A program made the translations under genes and the position numbers. A stretch of 64,000 bases of DNA from Agriotes lineatus (taxonomy: Eukaryota > Arthropoda > Insecta > Coleoptera > Elateridae): assembly GCA_940337035.1 (NCBI GenBank), contig OW679203.1, positions 22,887,495-22,951,494 of the forward strand, read 5' to 3'. Positions 45,661 through 57,060 of this stretch are shown here, piece after piece. Numbering within the stretch: position 1 is the stretch's first letter; each line of letters begins with the position of its first letter. Under the pieces are notes generated by a model that worked only from the letters and a program-made list of their open reading frames with translations, did no database searches and was not told where the DNA came from.

Positions 45661-48639
45661 CTAAAAACTTAGATACGCTGGAGAGCCCAAACAACTAAAT
45701 GATTGAAGGAACCGCTTTGAGGATTTTCAAAAGAATGAAGTCCTACTGTTTTAATTTTGCTCCAGTAATCCAATAATGCACTAACAAGAGGTATTAAATG
45801 TAATACACTTAAACACAGTATATAGTCTAGGAAAACGCGTGCATTGAAAAAACGATTTACTTTAACGATTTCTCGACGAAATGTTAAGAAGCCAGCAAGG
45901 AGCGAGAAGACAGCAGTCAAATCTTGATTTAGACAATGATTCTGATAAGTACTATAAGATTAGCAACCTTTTGGGCGTTATATCTTATACAAAGATGCTT
46001 ATTTATAGAGGTGGGAATAAAACGCATGTTGTTTTATGAAGCTAATATAATAAACTTGTTTTAACGTTGTGTACATATAGTTGCCCACACGATATGGATA
46101 TGGCAACTATGATCCGTTACATTACTCCCCCCCCCCCCAAAAGAAAAGGAGTGACGGAGGCCAGGTAGGAAAACGAATATAACCCCGTATGTAAGTAATA
46201 TTTAGCTACAAAACCTACTGGATCTTTTCAACAATCCTTAAAAACTAATAACAATAACTCATAACAAAGGGTAACTATAAACAATAAATAACACAACACT
46301 TCACACGCACTACCACCGGTCACACGAGTCTGGTCGTTGATCGAGCGTCTCCCTTTACTTTCGAGATGAAAGCTGAAAAAGAGAGAAAAAACGGCAAGCG
46401 TATGCATGGAAAAGTAAAAAAATAATGGGCAACAAACAAATAAACACATGGAAGCGTGGAAGCTTTGTTGATCTAAAAATTAGGTGTGATCAGCCGAATG
46501 AAACCGACTGTCTCGGCAATGTCTTCCAGTGACATGTTGCTGTTTGTGTGATTTTGTCAGTTGGTGGAAACTTGTATATAAACATATACAGATTGGCGGC
46601 GGCTTGTGCGAACATAAGGATACAGTACATGCCAATTAAGTTTTCACGACAGGCACCATGATGTAGTGTACTGTCACTACATCATTTTGTTACTATACAG
46701 AAGTAGACTACGTTAAAAAAATCAAGGTGCATTATAATGTAAAAAGGAAATTTCCTTGCATGTCTCTATGTTCGTACTAGACGCCACCAATCTAAATAAT
46801 TCGATCGCCCGAAGCAAGCATCGTTACATCATGAATTTCTATCAAAGTCTGATACTGATTGATACTTCCTCCTTTCGTCTAGGTTGCGTTAGAAATCTGT
46901 TTGTCCTTTCTGCATACCGTGTTCAAGACTTACTCTGTATCACTGTTTTTTTAATGGTGAATGACCTGTATGTCATTAATTTTGATGACAACTATCTCAT
47001 TATTATTAGTTATGTTCATTTTATCCCGCGAGCAATTCCGATCGCACGCCACTGATTTTGGACTGTTGGACGGGTAGTTTTGCGTTGATCACTGATACAT
47101 GTATCTTCAGTCGCTTGGAGAAAATAGTGTAAGACGGACGTATAATAATTGTTCAGGTGCCGGTTTACGTTTTTCCATATCGTGACGCGATAGTAGAAGT
47201 AAACAAATGACCGATCGTCGTAGCATTTGTTGACACCTGAGTAATGACGAGTTTCAACAGTAATTTAAACCCTTGCAGTTTTCTTTTGTTTTCAAAATAC
47301 CGTCGGACTCCAATTGGGGCGGACCAAATCACGCATCGCCATGTCGGTATTGGGCTCTTCTCGACACTGGCTAAATTTAAACGCAAGGTCAAGCTGAGGA
47401 AGTGTACCAGATGTACTACCAAACCTTATGAACCAATACCCGCCATCCCCGAACTTTCCCAGAGCTAGGGTGCCGAATGTCGCCTTGCACCGAGGTCACT
47501 GTTTTGAATTGGTTGACCAGTTCATACCTTCTAAATCTGGCATCGCTAAAATGACTGCATTACCCTATAAGTGTCCTGTGCCAACTGTGTAATTTATGCA
47601 TATACATCATTCCTTATGGCAGGTACAATGTATATGTGTCCTTTGTTTTGTTGTTGATATTTACGTTGTTGACATAGGTATTATTGTAATTGTTCGTCCA
47701 ACGAACCCAAAGTTTGGGTATTTCTCTTCTGGGACAACTAAACTTCGTTTGGACTCGTCGATTAGGTTGAGTTTTGCGCTAGCAAAAATACTTACCCAGA
47801 GAATGTGCTACCATGACGTTACCTTTTAGAGAATATATTCCGTAGTGCTAATTTGAGCACGGTCCAGCTATGTATTTTTGTATCTAATATAGCCAACCAA
47901 GTTAATCCTGTTGACTTTCTTTGTGAAGCAATAATGCAGTCGAATTTTCAGCTGCCGTAAATCGGCAGCTTTCCAAATTTACCCACGCTGGAGCAATCAA
48001 CTCAGTGGCACCTAACAACCAATAATAAACATCTTATACCTTTGGCGATTTGGTTTTCATCAATAAACACGTTACGTTTATTTTTAGCGCAAGATCTTGC
48101 CCCTTTCCCCAACGTAGTTAGACGGACGCAGCTTCTTAGCCAGTAAATGAGATTTTCGTGTAACATATTTGGTCTGTTTATAGTCTGTATTTTTCTGTCT
48201 GTTAGAAGTTAGATTTTATACAGATACGACTAAGGAGTGTGGTGTCATCGGCGTAAAGTAAATTATAAAGCTATATCCCACCTGTAGTAATGTCACCTTT
48301 TTTCATGTGCGACTTTCTGGTTATCCCTTTAACACAGACCTTAAATAAATTGAGACACAGAATGCATACCTGCCGTACTTTCTAAGCTGTAGGATTCATG
48401 CAAGCTAGTATCGGTCCCCACTTGGCTACACCATTTTTACATAGATTTTCATTTTTCTTTCTTACTACCACACTCAGTGAGGTTTTGTACGTTCTTTTGT
48501 AGGTGTACTAAAAATATTAGTCTGATGACCTGATAGAGGAGTCTTTTAATGAAAATAATTAGACGTTATGGTGTTTCAATTACGATTAGTAACGTCCGCA
48601 TCCTCTGCTGTAGCACACAAATTTGCAAGTGCACGCCGC
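45661..48639. other. Mostly unassigned; possible LTR edge at a poly-C tract
   Basis: A run of 12 C (46,127-46,138) reads on the minus strand as a purine tract (TTTTGGGGGGGGGGGGAG) followed by TAATGTAACGGATC. This is how a polypurine tract next to an LTR start (TGTAAC) would look, and a TATAAATA word follows about 110 bp on (minus strand, near 46,006). No second LTR is seen. On plus, TATATAAA at 46,575 precedes a GC-rich start-like segment. A perfect hairpin AGCTGCCG / CGGCAGCT lies at 47,950-47,970. No host gene is supported. Confidence 0.3.
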
Positions 48640-49535
48640 TGTTCCTAGACCTAGACCATTGGAGTTGAACCAGAAGCAGGCGGCCGACGTATGTAGCCCT
48701 TGCCTTTTTATTTCTCTACCTGTCCTCGAACAGGAAGGCTGCTTCTGAATCATGGTGTTGACATGGAGCCTATAGAAATAAAACACACACGGGTAGATAT
48801 CTAAATGCTAACTCCTACCATCATACAACGCAAAAAGCAACAGTTCTTAGACTTTGGCGACCATAGTCGTTCGTATCTCAGATGCAGAAAAGGAACATCT
48901 ATTTGACTCTTTACAAAAGAACGGATGCACAACTATCGCCATACGAAAAGCGCTAGAGACGACTACGACATAAAAGGCTAAAGAACAGTCCCACCCCTGG
49001 AAGGCGTCGCATTTCTATCTTATGTTAAAGGCTCGACTGCTAAGATGGACGTGTCTTGAAACGATGCAACATGAAAACCGTGTTCACGACCAATGAAGCT
49101 TTGGGTAGCGGCTTCAGATTGGTAAAAGACAAAATTCTTAGTTTAAAAACTGCTGGAATATCACATTTCTTGATCTTGCCGCTCGAGTTACATTGAAAAG
49201 ACTGGTCGTGTAAGACTTCAAGAAGATAAAGGCGACTGCAAACACAAACACATCATAATATCATCCTTAGCTGAGCATACATTTACAAATTGGCACACCT
49301 TATAATTTGAGCACACCAGACTAGTTGACAGAATACGTCACTACTTCCCACGAGTGATACGTGAAGTCATAGAAATAGAAAAACATCGCAAATAATTTAA
49401 CAGGGAAGATGTTTTTAAGCTTAGTAAAACATGGACTTCTGTGATGCACGATATAATTCGTTATAACCACCATGCCCCAGTGATTGCGCTGCACTTGAAC
49501 AACCAATCAACGTCATGTCGCTCCGAGTGGCTGGC
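48640..49535 (+). pseudogene. Penelope-like element: RT end plus GIY-YIG endonuclease, decayed
   Basis: Translating across frames gives the conserved C-terminal half of a Penelope-like polyprotein in order. RT end: VEPEAGGR, then LPF, CPRTGRL and KHTR, then NANSYHHTTQKATVLR-like wording near 48,805-48,850. Linker: ISDAEKEHLFDSLQKNG (48,880-48,930). GIY-YIG region: EYHIS*SCRSSYIEKTGR (to about 49,212), SSLAEHTFTNWHTL, HYFPRVIREVIEIEKHRK, then FNREDVFKLSKTWTSVMHD (to about 49,450). At least two in-frame TAA codons (49,303 and 49,393) and several frameshifts break it. The RT core upstream is not recognisable, so the element is 5'-eroded. In active elements the GIY-YIG nuclease nicks the target and the RT primes there. 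Confidence 0.82.
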
Positions 49536-49579
49536 ACAGAGGACTATAAATAGCTCCACATCGGCCTTAAGTGACAAGT

Positions 49580-49640
49580 ACCACTAACTTGCAATCTGAT
49601 GATGCAAGCTGCAAGGCCTTGCGAAACATTTGTCAATATG
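49580..49640 (+). ncRNA. Hammerhead ribozyme core (Penelope-type, minimal type I)
   Basis: CTGATGA (49,596-49,602) is followed by a stem II of GCAAG/CTTGC (49,604-49,608 and 49,618-49,622) with a nine-base loop, then GAAA (49,623-49,626), C, a four-base ATTT loop and GTC (49,632-49,634), after which cleavage would occur. The two-base-pair stem III matches the minimal hammerheads reported in flanking repeats of Penelope-like elements, and it lies sense-strand just after that element's coding relic. Stem I pairing between the upstream AACTTGCAAT and downstream AATATGAG is poor, so this copy may be inactive or may act as a dimer. Confidence 0.72.
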
Positions 49641-50860
49641 AGTGCACAAACAGCAACAAGGCCAAAACGGACGAGCCACCAAAGAGCATGGCCATCGCTT
49701 GGATCGTTGCTCGAGTTCACAAGATGCAAGGCATATTAAGCCAGAGATTGATGGGTGTTTATCCACAAATACTAAGTGGTCGAAGCCGAAATTCTATGTT
49801 AACAAGAATAAATCGAGTAACCACAACAACCTCAAATAGTATACAACATTTTAATTTTATCTTTCGTTGTAAAACAACAATGGAAACAAAATTACAGGGT
49901 AAATGACGATCAAGACATGAATTCATACAGGAAGTATTCAAGAACTCTCAATACGCATTGGACGTCACCTTCCGATTTGGGAGGATAAACCAGTCAGGAA
50001 TCACCTTTTACATCTCTAGCGAACTGACCTTTTGACGTAAGCACTTACTACTTCTTTCAGGGTAAAAGCCCACCCATATCCCACTCAAGCTAGTCGGGTG
50101 CACTTTTCAGATTTACTAACTGTAGCAATTATCTTTGTTGTCCATAACAGCATGTACAACTTATAGTTACAAGCATCCTTACACAAATGAATACTAATAT
50201 CTTTGACTGTTTGATGTAACCTTGATCTAACGAGGATATAGTTAAACGTCTTCTTCTCAGTTATTCCTGTTGCTCCAGCGTGACAAATTTAAAATTCCAT
50301 TGCAGGGAATTTTCAGTTTTGGTTTTTACCTAAAGTCATAACCGATCATTGGCGCTTTCGCTACCTACCGTTCTTTACTTCTCTTGTGAACTACTTAAGA
50401 GCGATTTTCAGTTAAATAAAATGTGTTATTGACTTGTCTTGGCAACGACACTGTGCAGGAGAAGCTCTGCACTGTCACTGTTAGTCAACGTCCGTTTGAA
50501 AGCTTGGACGAGGTTGGATTTGACACTATTAACCCCGCATGATTTTTCATTTGAGGGTGTTGGCTTGGTTATACACACTATTATGCTCCGAAACTAAATC
50601 AACTTTTCTCTTGCCAGTCTTATCTCATTTGGAATTAATCGGTTGCTCGTAATTTTCTACTTCTTTGAATATAAAAAAAATGTGCTGACTTGGACTACTT
50701 TCGCGATTGTTATTATTTATAAATAAACACACTCACTGTTCTTGTCTTTCGCAATTATTCTAATTCGCAGACCATCATTCGAGTCCCGGTTGGATGTGTC
50801 TCCATTAACGTCGCTGATACACAATATACTACAGATGATTTCGTTTAGGAGCTTTCAATC
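49641..50860. other. Unassigned, partly Penelope tail
   Basis: The first few hundred bases may still belong to the Penelope-like element's terminal repeat, but its end was not found. The rest shows no gene or repeat I can support. Confidence 0.4.
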
Positions 50861-51106
50861 TATACATATCATGGGTGCTTTTTAAAAGTATACATAGGGA
50901 ATACTCGTTTGTATACTAAAAAGGAAAATTCCCTTATTTTTTATTGTTTTACCCTATATGTAGGCAACCAATTATACAGCAAACTTCAATTTTAAGAGTT
51001 TCAATTTATAGAAATAACATGCTGTGGAAAAAATAAGGATTTTTTTCTATTTAGAATACATACGAGTATACCCTATGTATATTTAAAAAAAAAGGCATGA
51101 TATATA
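50861..51106. mobile_element. MITE with ~80-bp terminal inverted repeats
   Basis: 50,861-50,945 and 51,028-51,106 are inverted copies. Both contain, in mirror, ATCATG..CTTTTT, then ATACATAGGGWATACTCG, then TGTATWCTAAA and CCTTATTTTTT. Total length is about 246 bp with an ~80-bp unrelated centre and no ORF. A TATA-type flank is possible but the target duplication is not certain. Confidence 0.8.
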
Positions 51107-51132
51107 AACGAAAGTCACAACCCTGACTTACC

Positions 51133-52815
51133 AACGCAGAGCCCTAACCACTGGCACTAGAAACTTGAAATTTGGGTGGAAGTTAAATGTGTTACGTAAG
51201 GTAGTGCTAAAAAGGGTTTTTTTAAATTCGACCTCTAAGGGGGTGAAAAGGGGTAAAATGTGTTTTCACGAATTCCTCAATATTTCTTAGGTCCGATGAG
51301 CTATCGACTTGGTGCTTACTTGCAAAGATTTTCAATGCAAATGTCTAGAAACTTGTTTCAGGATTTTTTTCTAATCAACCCCTAAAGGTGAAAATATGTA
51401 TTCAGGTTAAATTTTAGAATCCATTGTATCTCCTATGTTTATTGAGTTAGAACATAATTTTTTGGCAAATAGATGTATTTTTAAAATATTTAGAAAGAGG
51501 TTTAAGGGATTTTGAAAGTGTTACCCCTAGTGGGGTAAAAATGGGGAAAACTGAAAAGGGGTAGCTGGTAGCAGCAGAATAATTTGGGTTAAAAGGATTT
51601 TTCGAAATTCCACCCCTAACAGGCTGAAAAGGGGTAAACTGTGTTTTCATGAATTCCTCGATATATCTTAGACCCGATAAGACGTTCACTCACATGGGGG
51701 TTGCTTGCATAAGCATTTAATGCAACTGTCTAAAAAACCTGTTCAGAGTTTGCCCTAATCAACCCTGAACGCCGCGAATCTGCCTTCGGGGTGGATTATA
51801 GAATCAATTGTATCTCCTGTGTTTGTTGAGTTAGGGCATTCTTGTTTGGCGTATAGATGTATTTTTAAAATCTTTGGAGAGGGGTTTTATGGGTCTTTTA
51901 AAATTTCACCCCTAAAGCGACAAAAAGGGGAAAATTTAAAAGAAGTAAGAGGTTAAAATTATTATTTGTTTTGCTCTGGGTTTATTGCAGGATAATACGG
52001 GCTGAAAGAATTTTTCAAAATACCACCCTGAGCGGATGAAAAGGGTAAACTGTGTTTTCACGAATTCCGCAATATCTGTTAGACCCGATAACATATCGAC
52101 TTGATGTTTACTTGCATAGGTATCCAATACAAATGCATTTCAAGATTTTGTCCTAATCAACCCCGAAAGGTGCGAAACTGAATTCGGGGTGAATTATAGA
52201 ATCAGTTGTATCTTCTGTGTTTGTTGAATTAGAGCATTTTTGGTATATAGATGTATTTTTTAAATCTTTAGAAAGAGGTTTAAGATTTTATTTAAATTTC
52301 ACCCCTAAAGAGTTGAAAAAGATAAAACTGAAAAGGGGTACCTAGGGGTTAACATTTTTAACATTTTCGCTGCAGGTCTATTTCAGAATAAAGTGGGTAA
52401 AAATCATTTTTCAAAATTCCACCCCTAGGGGTGTGAAAAGGGGTAAACTGTGTTTTCACAGATTCTTTAATGTCTCTTAAAACTGATAAAACATCCATTT
52501 AGTGTTTGCTTGCAAACGTTTTCAATAGAAATTTATAAAAACGTATTTCAGGGTTTTGCTCTAAACAACCCCTAAAGGTGCGGGATGTGAATTATAGAAT
52601 TCATTGTATCTCATGTCTTTACTGAATCAAGCCAACGTGTTTTGTCTTTTTAAAATATTTAAACGGTTATTAAAATTTCAGTGCTGAGGCGGTAAAAAGG
52701 GGATAAAAGCAAAACTGGATAAAAGGTAAATGTTTTTGATTTTTTTCGCTGCGAGTTCAGTTTAGAATAAAATACGAGGATTTCCGAAATTCCACCCACC
52801 AGTGGTGGAAACGGG
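51133..52815 (+). repeat. Tandem array, about four units of 381-411 bp
   Basis: The anchor TGTTTTCACGAATTCC or variants starts at 51,261, 51,642, 52,053 and 52,451. Each unit has, in order: ATTCCACCCCTA..GGTGAAAAGGGGTAAA, the anchor, CTTAGRCCCGATRA, CTTGC.TA..TTT.AATGCAA, AATCAACCCCTAAAGGTG, GAATTATAGAATC.ATTGTATC, GTTTATTGAGTTAG and ATAGATGTATTTTTAAAAT. Frequent ACCCCTA/GGGGT words make each unit partly self-complementary. A partial fifth unit ends near 52,815, just before the RTE element. Units are diverged, and no protein is encoded. Confidence 0.92.
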
Positions 52816-52855
52816 GATCTTGCAATAATTTATGAATACAACATTTAGTTTGTAC

Positions 52856-55800
52856 ATTTTTTATTTTTCTTTTAGGTAGCCTTATTCGTTTCATTTCTGG
52901 ACATAGGCCTCCCTCATATATGCCCATTTATTTCTGTCTTGGGCTTCTCTTATCCATGTCAGACCCGCTGAGAGTTTTATGTCGTCCGTCCATCGAATGG
53001 GCGGGCGGCCTCTAGCTCGTTTCCCCTGGTATGGTCGCCATTGTAATATGGTCTTCGTCCAGCGTCCATCCTGTATTCTGGCAACATGTCTGGCAAAATT
53101 CCATTTGAGTTCGGCTATTTTCTCGCCTACATCTTTAACTTTAGTTATAGCTCTTATTTGCTCGTTTTTCTTATGGTCCATTAATGATATTCCTATCATT
53201 TGCCTTTCCATGGCTCGTTGCGTTGTTTTAAGCATCTCAAGAGATTTCTTCGTAATTGTCCACGTCTGGGCTCCATACGTCATTACGGGTAGAACGCATT
53301 GGTCATATAAACGTCTTCTTAGATTTAGGGGGATATTCTTGTTGTTCAATGTGGGCTTTAGTCTTCCAAAAGCTGCCCAAGCCAGTCTCCTCCTTCTGTA
53401 TATTTCTTGGGTTTGCTTTTCCCTTCCGAGTGTCACTTCCTGTCCCAAGTATATGTAACTGGATACATTTTCTATTAGTTGGGATCTAACTGTGATTTGG
53501 GGGTTTTGTCTACACATAGTTTTTGTTTTTGATATATTCATTTGTAGTCCCACTTTAGCCAATTGTTCCTCTAATTCCATTAGCATTTGTCTTAGTTCTT
53601 CTTTTGTTTCACATATTAGGACAATATCATCCGCGTATCTTAAATGGTTCAATCTTTGTCCATTAATTAAGATACCTTTATCATCCCAGTTTACTCTCTT
53701 AAATACGTCTTCCAGGGCCATGGTGAAGAGCTTCGGAGACAAGGCATCCCCCTGTCTTATTCCTCTTTCTATTTTAATGGGTTTTGTGCTGCTGTTTTGT
53801 TGTATGTTGTCTAGTTGGATGGAAGCAGTAGCATGTTCGTATATATATTTGATGAGGTTAGAGTATCTGCTGTCTATTCTTGCATTTGAGAGCGATTGTA
53901 GCATTGCCCAGTGTTCGACACTATCAAAGGCTTTCTGATAGTCAACAAATGCCATACATATGTCCAGATTGTACTCTACTACTTTTTCTGTTAATATTCT
54001 CATGGTTAAAAGGTGGTCACATGTACTGAAATTTTTCCTAAATCCAGCCTGTTCCCTGGTTGATACTGGTCCAATTTAATTGTTATTCTATTAGTTATGA
54101 TCTTCGTAAGCAACTTATATATTTGCGACAAGAAGGAGATCGATCGGTAATTCTCCAAGTTAGCCTTGTCTCCTTTTTTGTATATAAGTATTACAATTGC
54201 ATTATTCCAGTTAGTGGGTATTTTCCCTTGCTGTATACATTCATTAAACAGTTGACATAACTTGGATATTACTATATCTCCTCCCTGTTTTAACATCTCC
54301 GTAAGTACTCCATCCTCTCCTGGCGCTTTACTATTTTTCATAGTTGTTAGGGCATTTTTCAGTTCTTCCTCTGTGATTTCTGGGATCTCCTCCGATCCTA
54401 CATTCATTATTCTCTCGTTTTGTTGTCTCTCTTTTGGCTGGATTTTTTTGTTGTATAAATCTTCTTAGAAATCCTCTGTTGTTTCTAACATTTCTGTTTG
54501 ATTCCTTATTTCTTTTCCATCCTTGTCCTTCAGAACTAGTATTTGTTTCCTGTGGTTGTTTTTTCTTAGGCTTTTTAGGCCTCTATTTTTTTCAAGCAAT
54601 TTTTTAACTTCTTCCTCAAAAAACTCATTTAGGTCCTTTCTTATCATTTTTCTTGTTTCTTTTCTAAGAATTTTAAGTTCATCATATCGTTTGTCTCTTA
54701 ATAGTTGTCTCTTTTTTGCGATATTCCATTTTGTTTCATCCTTTAGTTTACATATTTTTGCTTTTTTCTGTTCTGCTACTTCTCTTGCAGTTTTAGTTAG
54801 TATCGATGTTAGTCTCTGACTTGTGCTATCTAGGTTTCTATTATCCTGGGTTTTCTCCATTTCTATTATTTCTTCTTTTAATCTTTCCCGATATTTATTA
54901 GCGTTTATTGTCAGTAGTTTTTGGTCTATCGTATGTTGTTGTGGTTTGAATAGCTTCATTCTATCTAGCTTTTCATTTATCATAATTTTAGCTCTTATCA
55001 TCCTGTGGTCGCTATTAATATTGCTGCAGTTCAGTGCAGTCACGTCTCTTACAGCTAGTTTATTATTTGAGAGAATGTAATCTATTTCACTTTTTGTCTG
55101 TCCGTCCGGACTTCTCCACGTCCATTTTCGTTGTTTCTTTTTATTGTAAAAGGATGCCATCGCATATAATTTTTGCTCCTTTATGAAGTCCATTAACCAC
55201 TTGCCTCTTTCATTTCTGGTATCATAGCTAAAGTGTCCAACAAATTCTTCGGTTTCCTCTTGCCGTTTTCCTAGTTTAGCATTAAAATCTCCAATGACAA
55301 AAGTATATTGCGTGTATTCTCTGCTCATCATTTTTCTTACTCCATCATAAAATCTTTCTACCCCTTCATCGCTATAGTCTTTCGTTGGCGCGTAACATTG
55401 TATGATTTGGATTTTGCGATGTTTGGATATTTTCAGCAATACAGAGCAAATTCTATCAAAAACGCTCTCAAACTTAATAATGTTTGGTGTTAGGGCTTTA
55501 TTTATTACAAAACCTACTTCTCGCTGGCTCTCATTTTCTGATCCTTTGTGGTACAATGTGTGCCCCGAGTTCAGTGTGATACACTCCTCTCCTCTTCTTC
55601 TGACTTCACACATTCCCACAATATCCCACTTTATATGCGTCAACTCATCTTCTAGTTCGTATAGCTGGCAATCATTTAATAGTGTTCTGACATTTAGGGT
55701 ACTTAGTCTAAGTGTAGTTTCGGGCATAACTCGTTTTCTTGCTTGTCTGATCTTGGGTTGTTGTAGTACGGGCGAACTTTTGCCTCCCCCAGAATCCGTG

Positions 55801-56120
55801 AGGCAAACCCCTTTGGGGGTGTGGGATTTTGAGATGTCTCTCATACCCACCTGGGGTATCTTTCCTTTTGTTTTTTGTTTCGCCATTTTTTAAAGGGGTT
55901 TTTGGTCATAATCCTCCACGTTGACCAGGCGGCTTGGATGATGGGAGGGGATGTAGGTAGGATCTTTGTCTTGGATAGGGGTAGGATTTGGGAGTAATGA
56001 CATGGTTCCTCTCGATGTTAAGGGGAAGGAAAGAAACCACAGCTCACGTGGGCAGGGTCGCATCCCTGAAGTAGACCTATCTCTGGCGGGATCCCAGAGA
56101 GTGCCTACCCGTCACCCCCT
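52856..56120 (-). mobile_element. Nearly full-length RTE-clade retrotransposon
   Basis: The element is about 3.27 kb, the usual RTE size. It has a 5' leader of ~230 bp (56,120-55,887), one long ORF region, and a short 3' region ending in an A-rich tail (minus TAAAAGAAAAATAAAAAATG). GTTTGTA occurs just outside both ends (52,848-52,854 and 56,121-56,127), which I read as a 7-bp target-site duplication. It lies about 40 bp beyond the 400-bp tandem array. Plus-strand frames inside it are antisense shadows. Confidence 0.9.
52891..55886 (-). pseudogene. RTE endonuclease-reverse transcriptase, one stop and one frameshift
   Basis: ATG at 55,886, stop after MREAYVQK at 52,891. N-terminal apurinic-type endonuclease (about residues 60-300): STLNVRTL, MCEVRR, CYAPTKDYSDE, VIGDFNAKLG and SDHRMIR. 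A Lys/Glu-rich linker follows. RT motifs are NSKAPGEDG, ILIYKKGDKANLENYRSIS, motif A FVDYQKAFDSV, motif B GIRQGDALSPKLF and catalytic YADDIVLI. The C-terminal end has ARGRPPIRWTDDI, typical of the RTE clade. An in-frame TAA at 54,465 (between TTEDF and EDLYNKK) and a one-base deletion near 54,057 (between YQP and the motif before motif A) break an otherwise intact frame of about 1,000 codons. With only two lesions, the copy is fairly young but inactive. Confidence 0.95.
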
Positions 56121-56127
56121 GTTTGTA

Positions 56128-57060
56128 TATACATTTTTTAAATTTTATTCTCATTGTTATACTACAACCATAGGTTTATCAATCTACAAGGCGGACGACA
56201 ATTATATAGATATTTCCAAGGGGTGCGTGAAGCATAAAAAAGTGATTAACTCGGTTTTTTTCTTTTTTACCTAAAATATTGTTTTGCAGCGTTTGTTGAT
56301 TTAACGTATTCTGCGAGCGGGGAGAGGGAACCTCTACAATCAATTTAAGATGTAGAAGAAACAACAAACGTTTGCAGTTCATATAAAGAACGGGTATCTG
56401 GCTAGTATGCAATAAGTCCAGCAAACATGCTTTAATCGACATTTGATAAGTAGGTTAGTTTATTTCTTATTTCTAACCTCGTCGCTTCGTTAGGATTCGA
56501 GTTAAGCTTTCGGTATTTATAGAACACGTTATGAATTTGTTATGTCGCTCGGCTCTACCTGCTTGACGCATTTGCTTGTGTAATCGAGTTTAACTATGAG
56601 ATGCCTGTTACGATTCATCTAATCTTGAACTTTCTGTATGCTCCTGATTTGCGTAGCCACTTATGCTCGGAAATTGAATTTGTTAAAATGCTGTAGCCGT
56701 ACTTCAGGCGCAATTGAAAATTAGTAGAGAGGTTTTATTTTTGATATTGTACTACATAACGCCGGATACAGCAGATAGAAGAAGTGTTGTAGAAAGCATT
56801 TAAACTGATTGGGGAAAACTGAAACATATTCGGCTGGCTCTCAAAGAAAAGATATATATTGTTATGTTTAGTGATAGCTCCACATTTTAACTGGTCATAT
56901 AATTTATGTAGTGACTATTTTACTTTGAGCTTGCCCTTAATTAATGCAATGCACCATATTAGTAGACCTAGAATTACTTTCAAATCAATTATTTCAATTA
57001 AGTACTCTTATTCAGGGTGGTTCGCCAACGCTAAATTTCTATTAGTTGAAGTTTAAATTT
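56128..57060. other. Gene-free stretch
   Basis: No supported feature after the RTE 5' end. Short open frames only. Confidence 0.55.

Noticed and set aside
48525..48575. A second hammerhead (CTGATGA ... GAAA) upstream of the Penelope relic
   Set aside because: The bases between the two motifs cannot form a stem II.
52979..55893. Many plus-strand open frames (60-163 codons)
   Set aside because: They are antisense shadows of the RTE polyprotein on the minus strand, which carries clear endonuclease and RT motifs.
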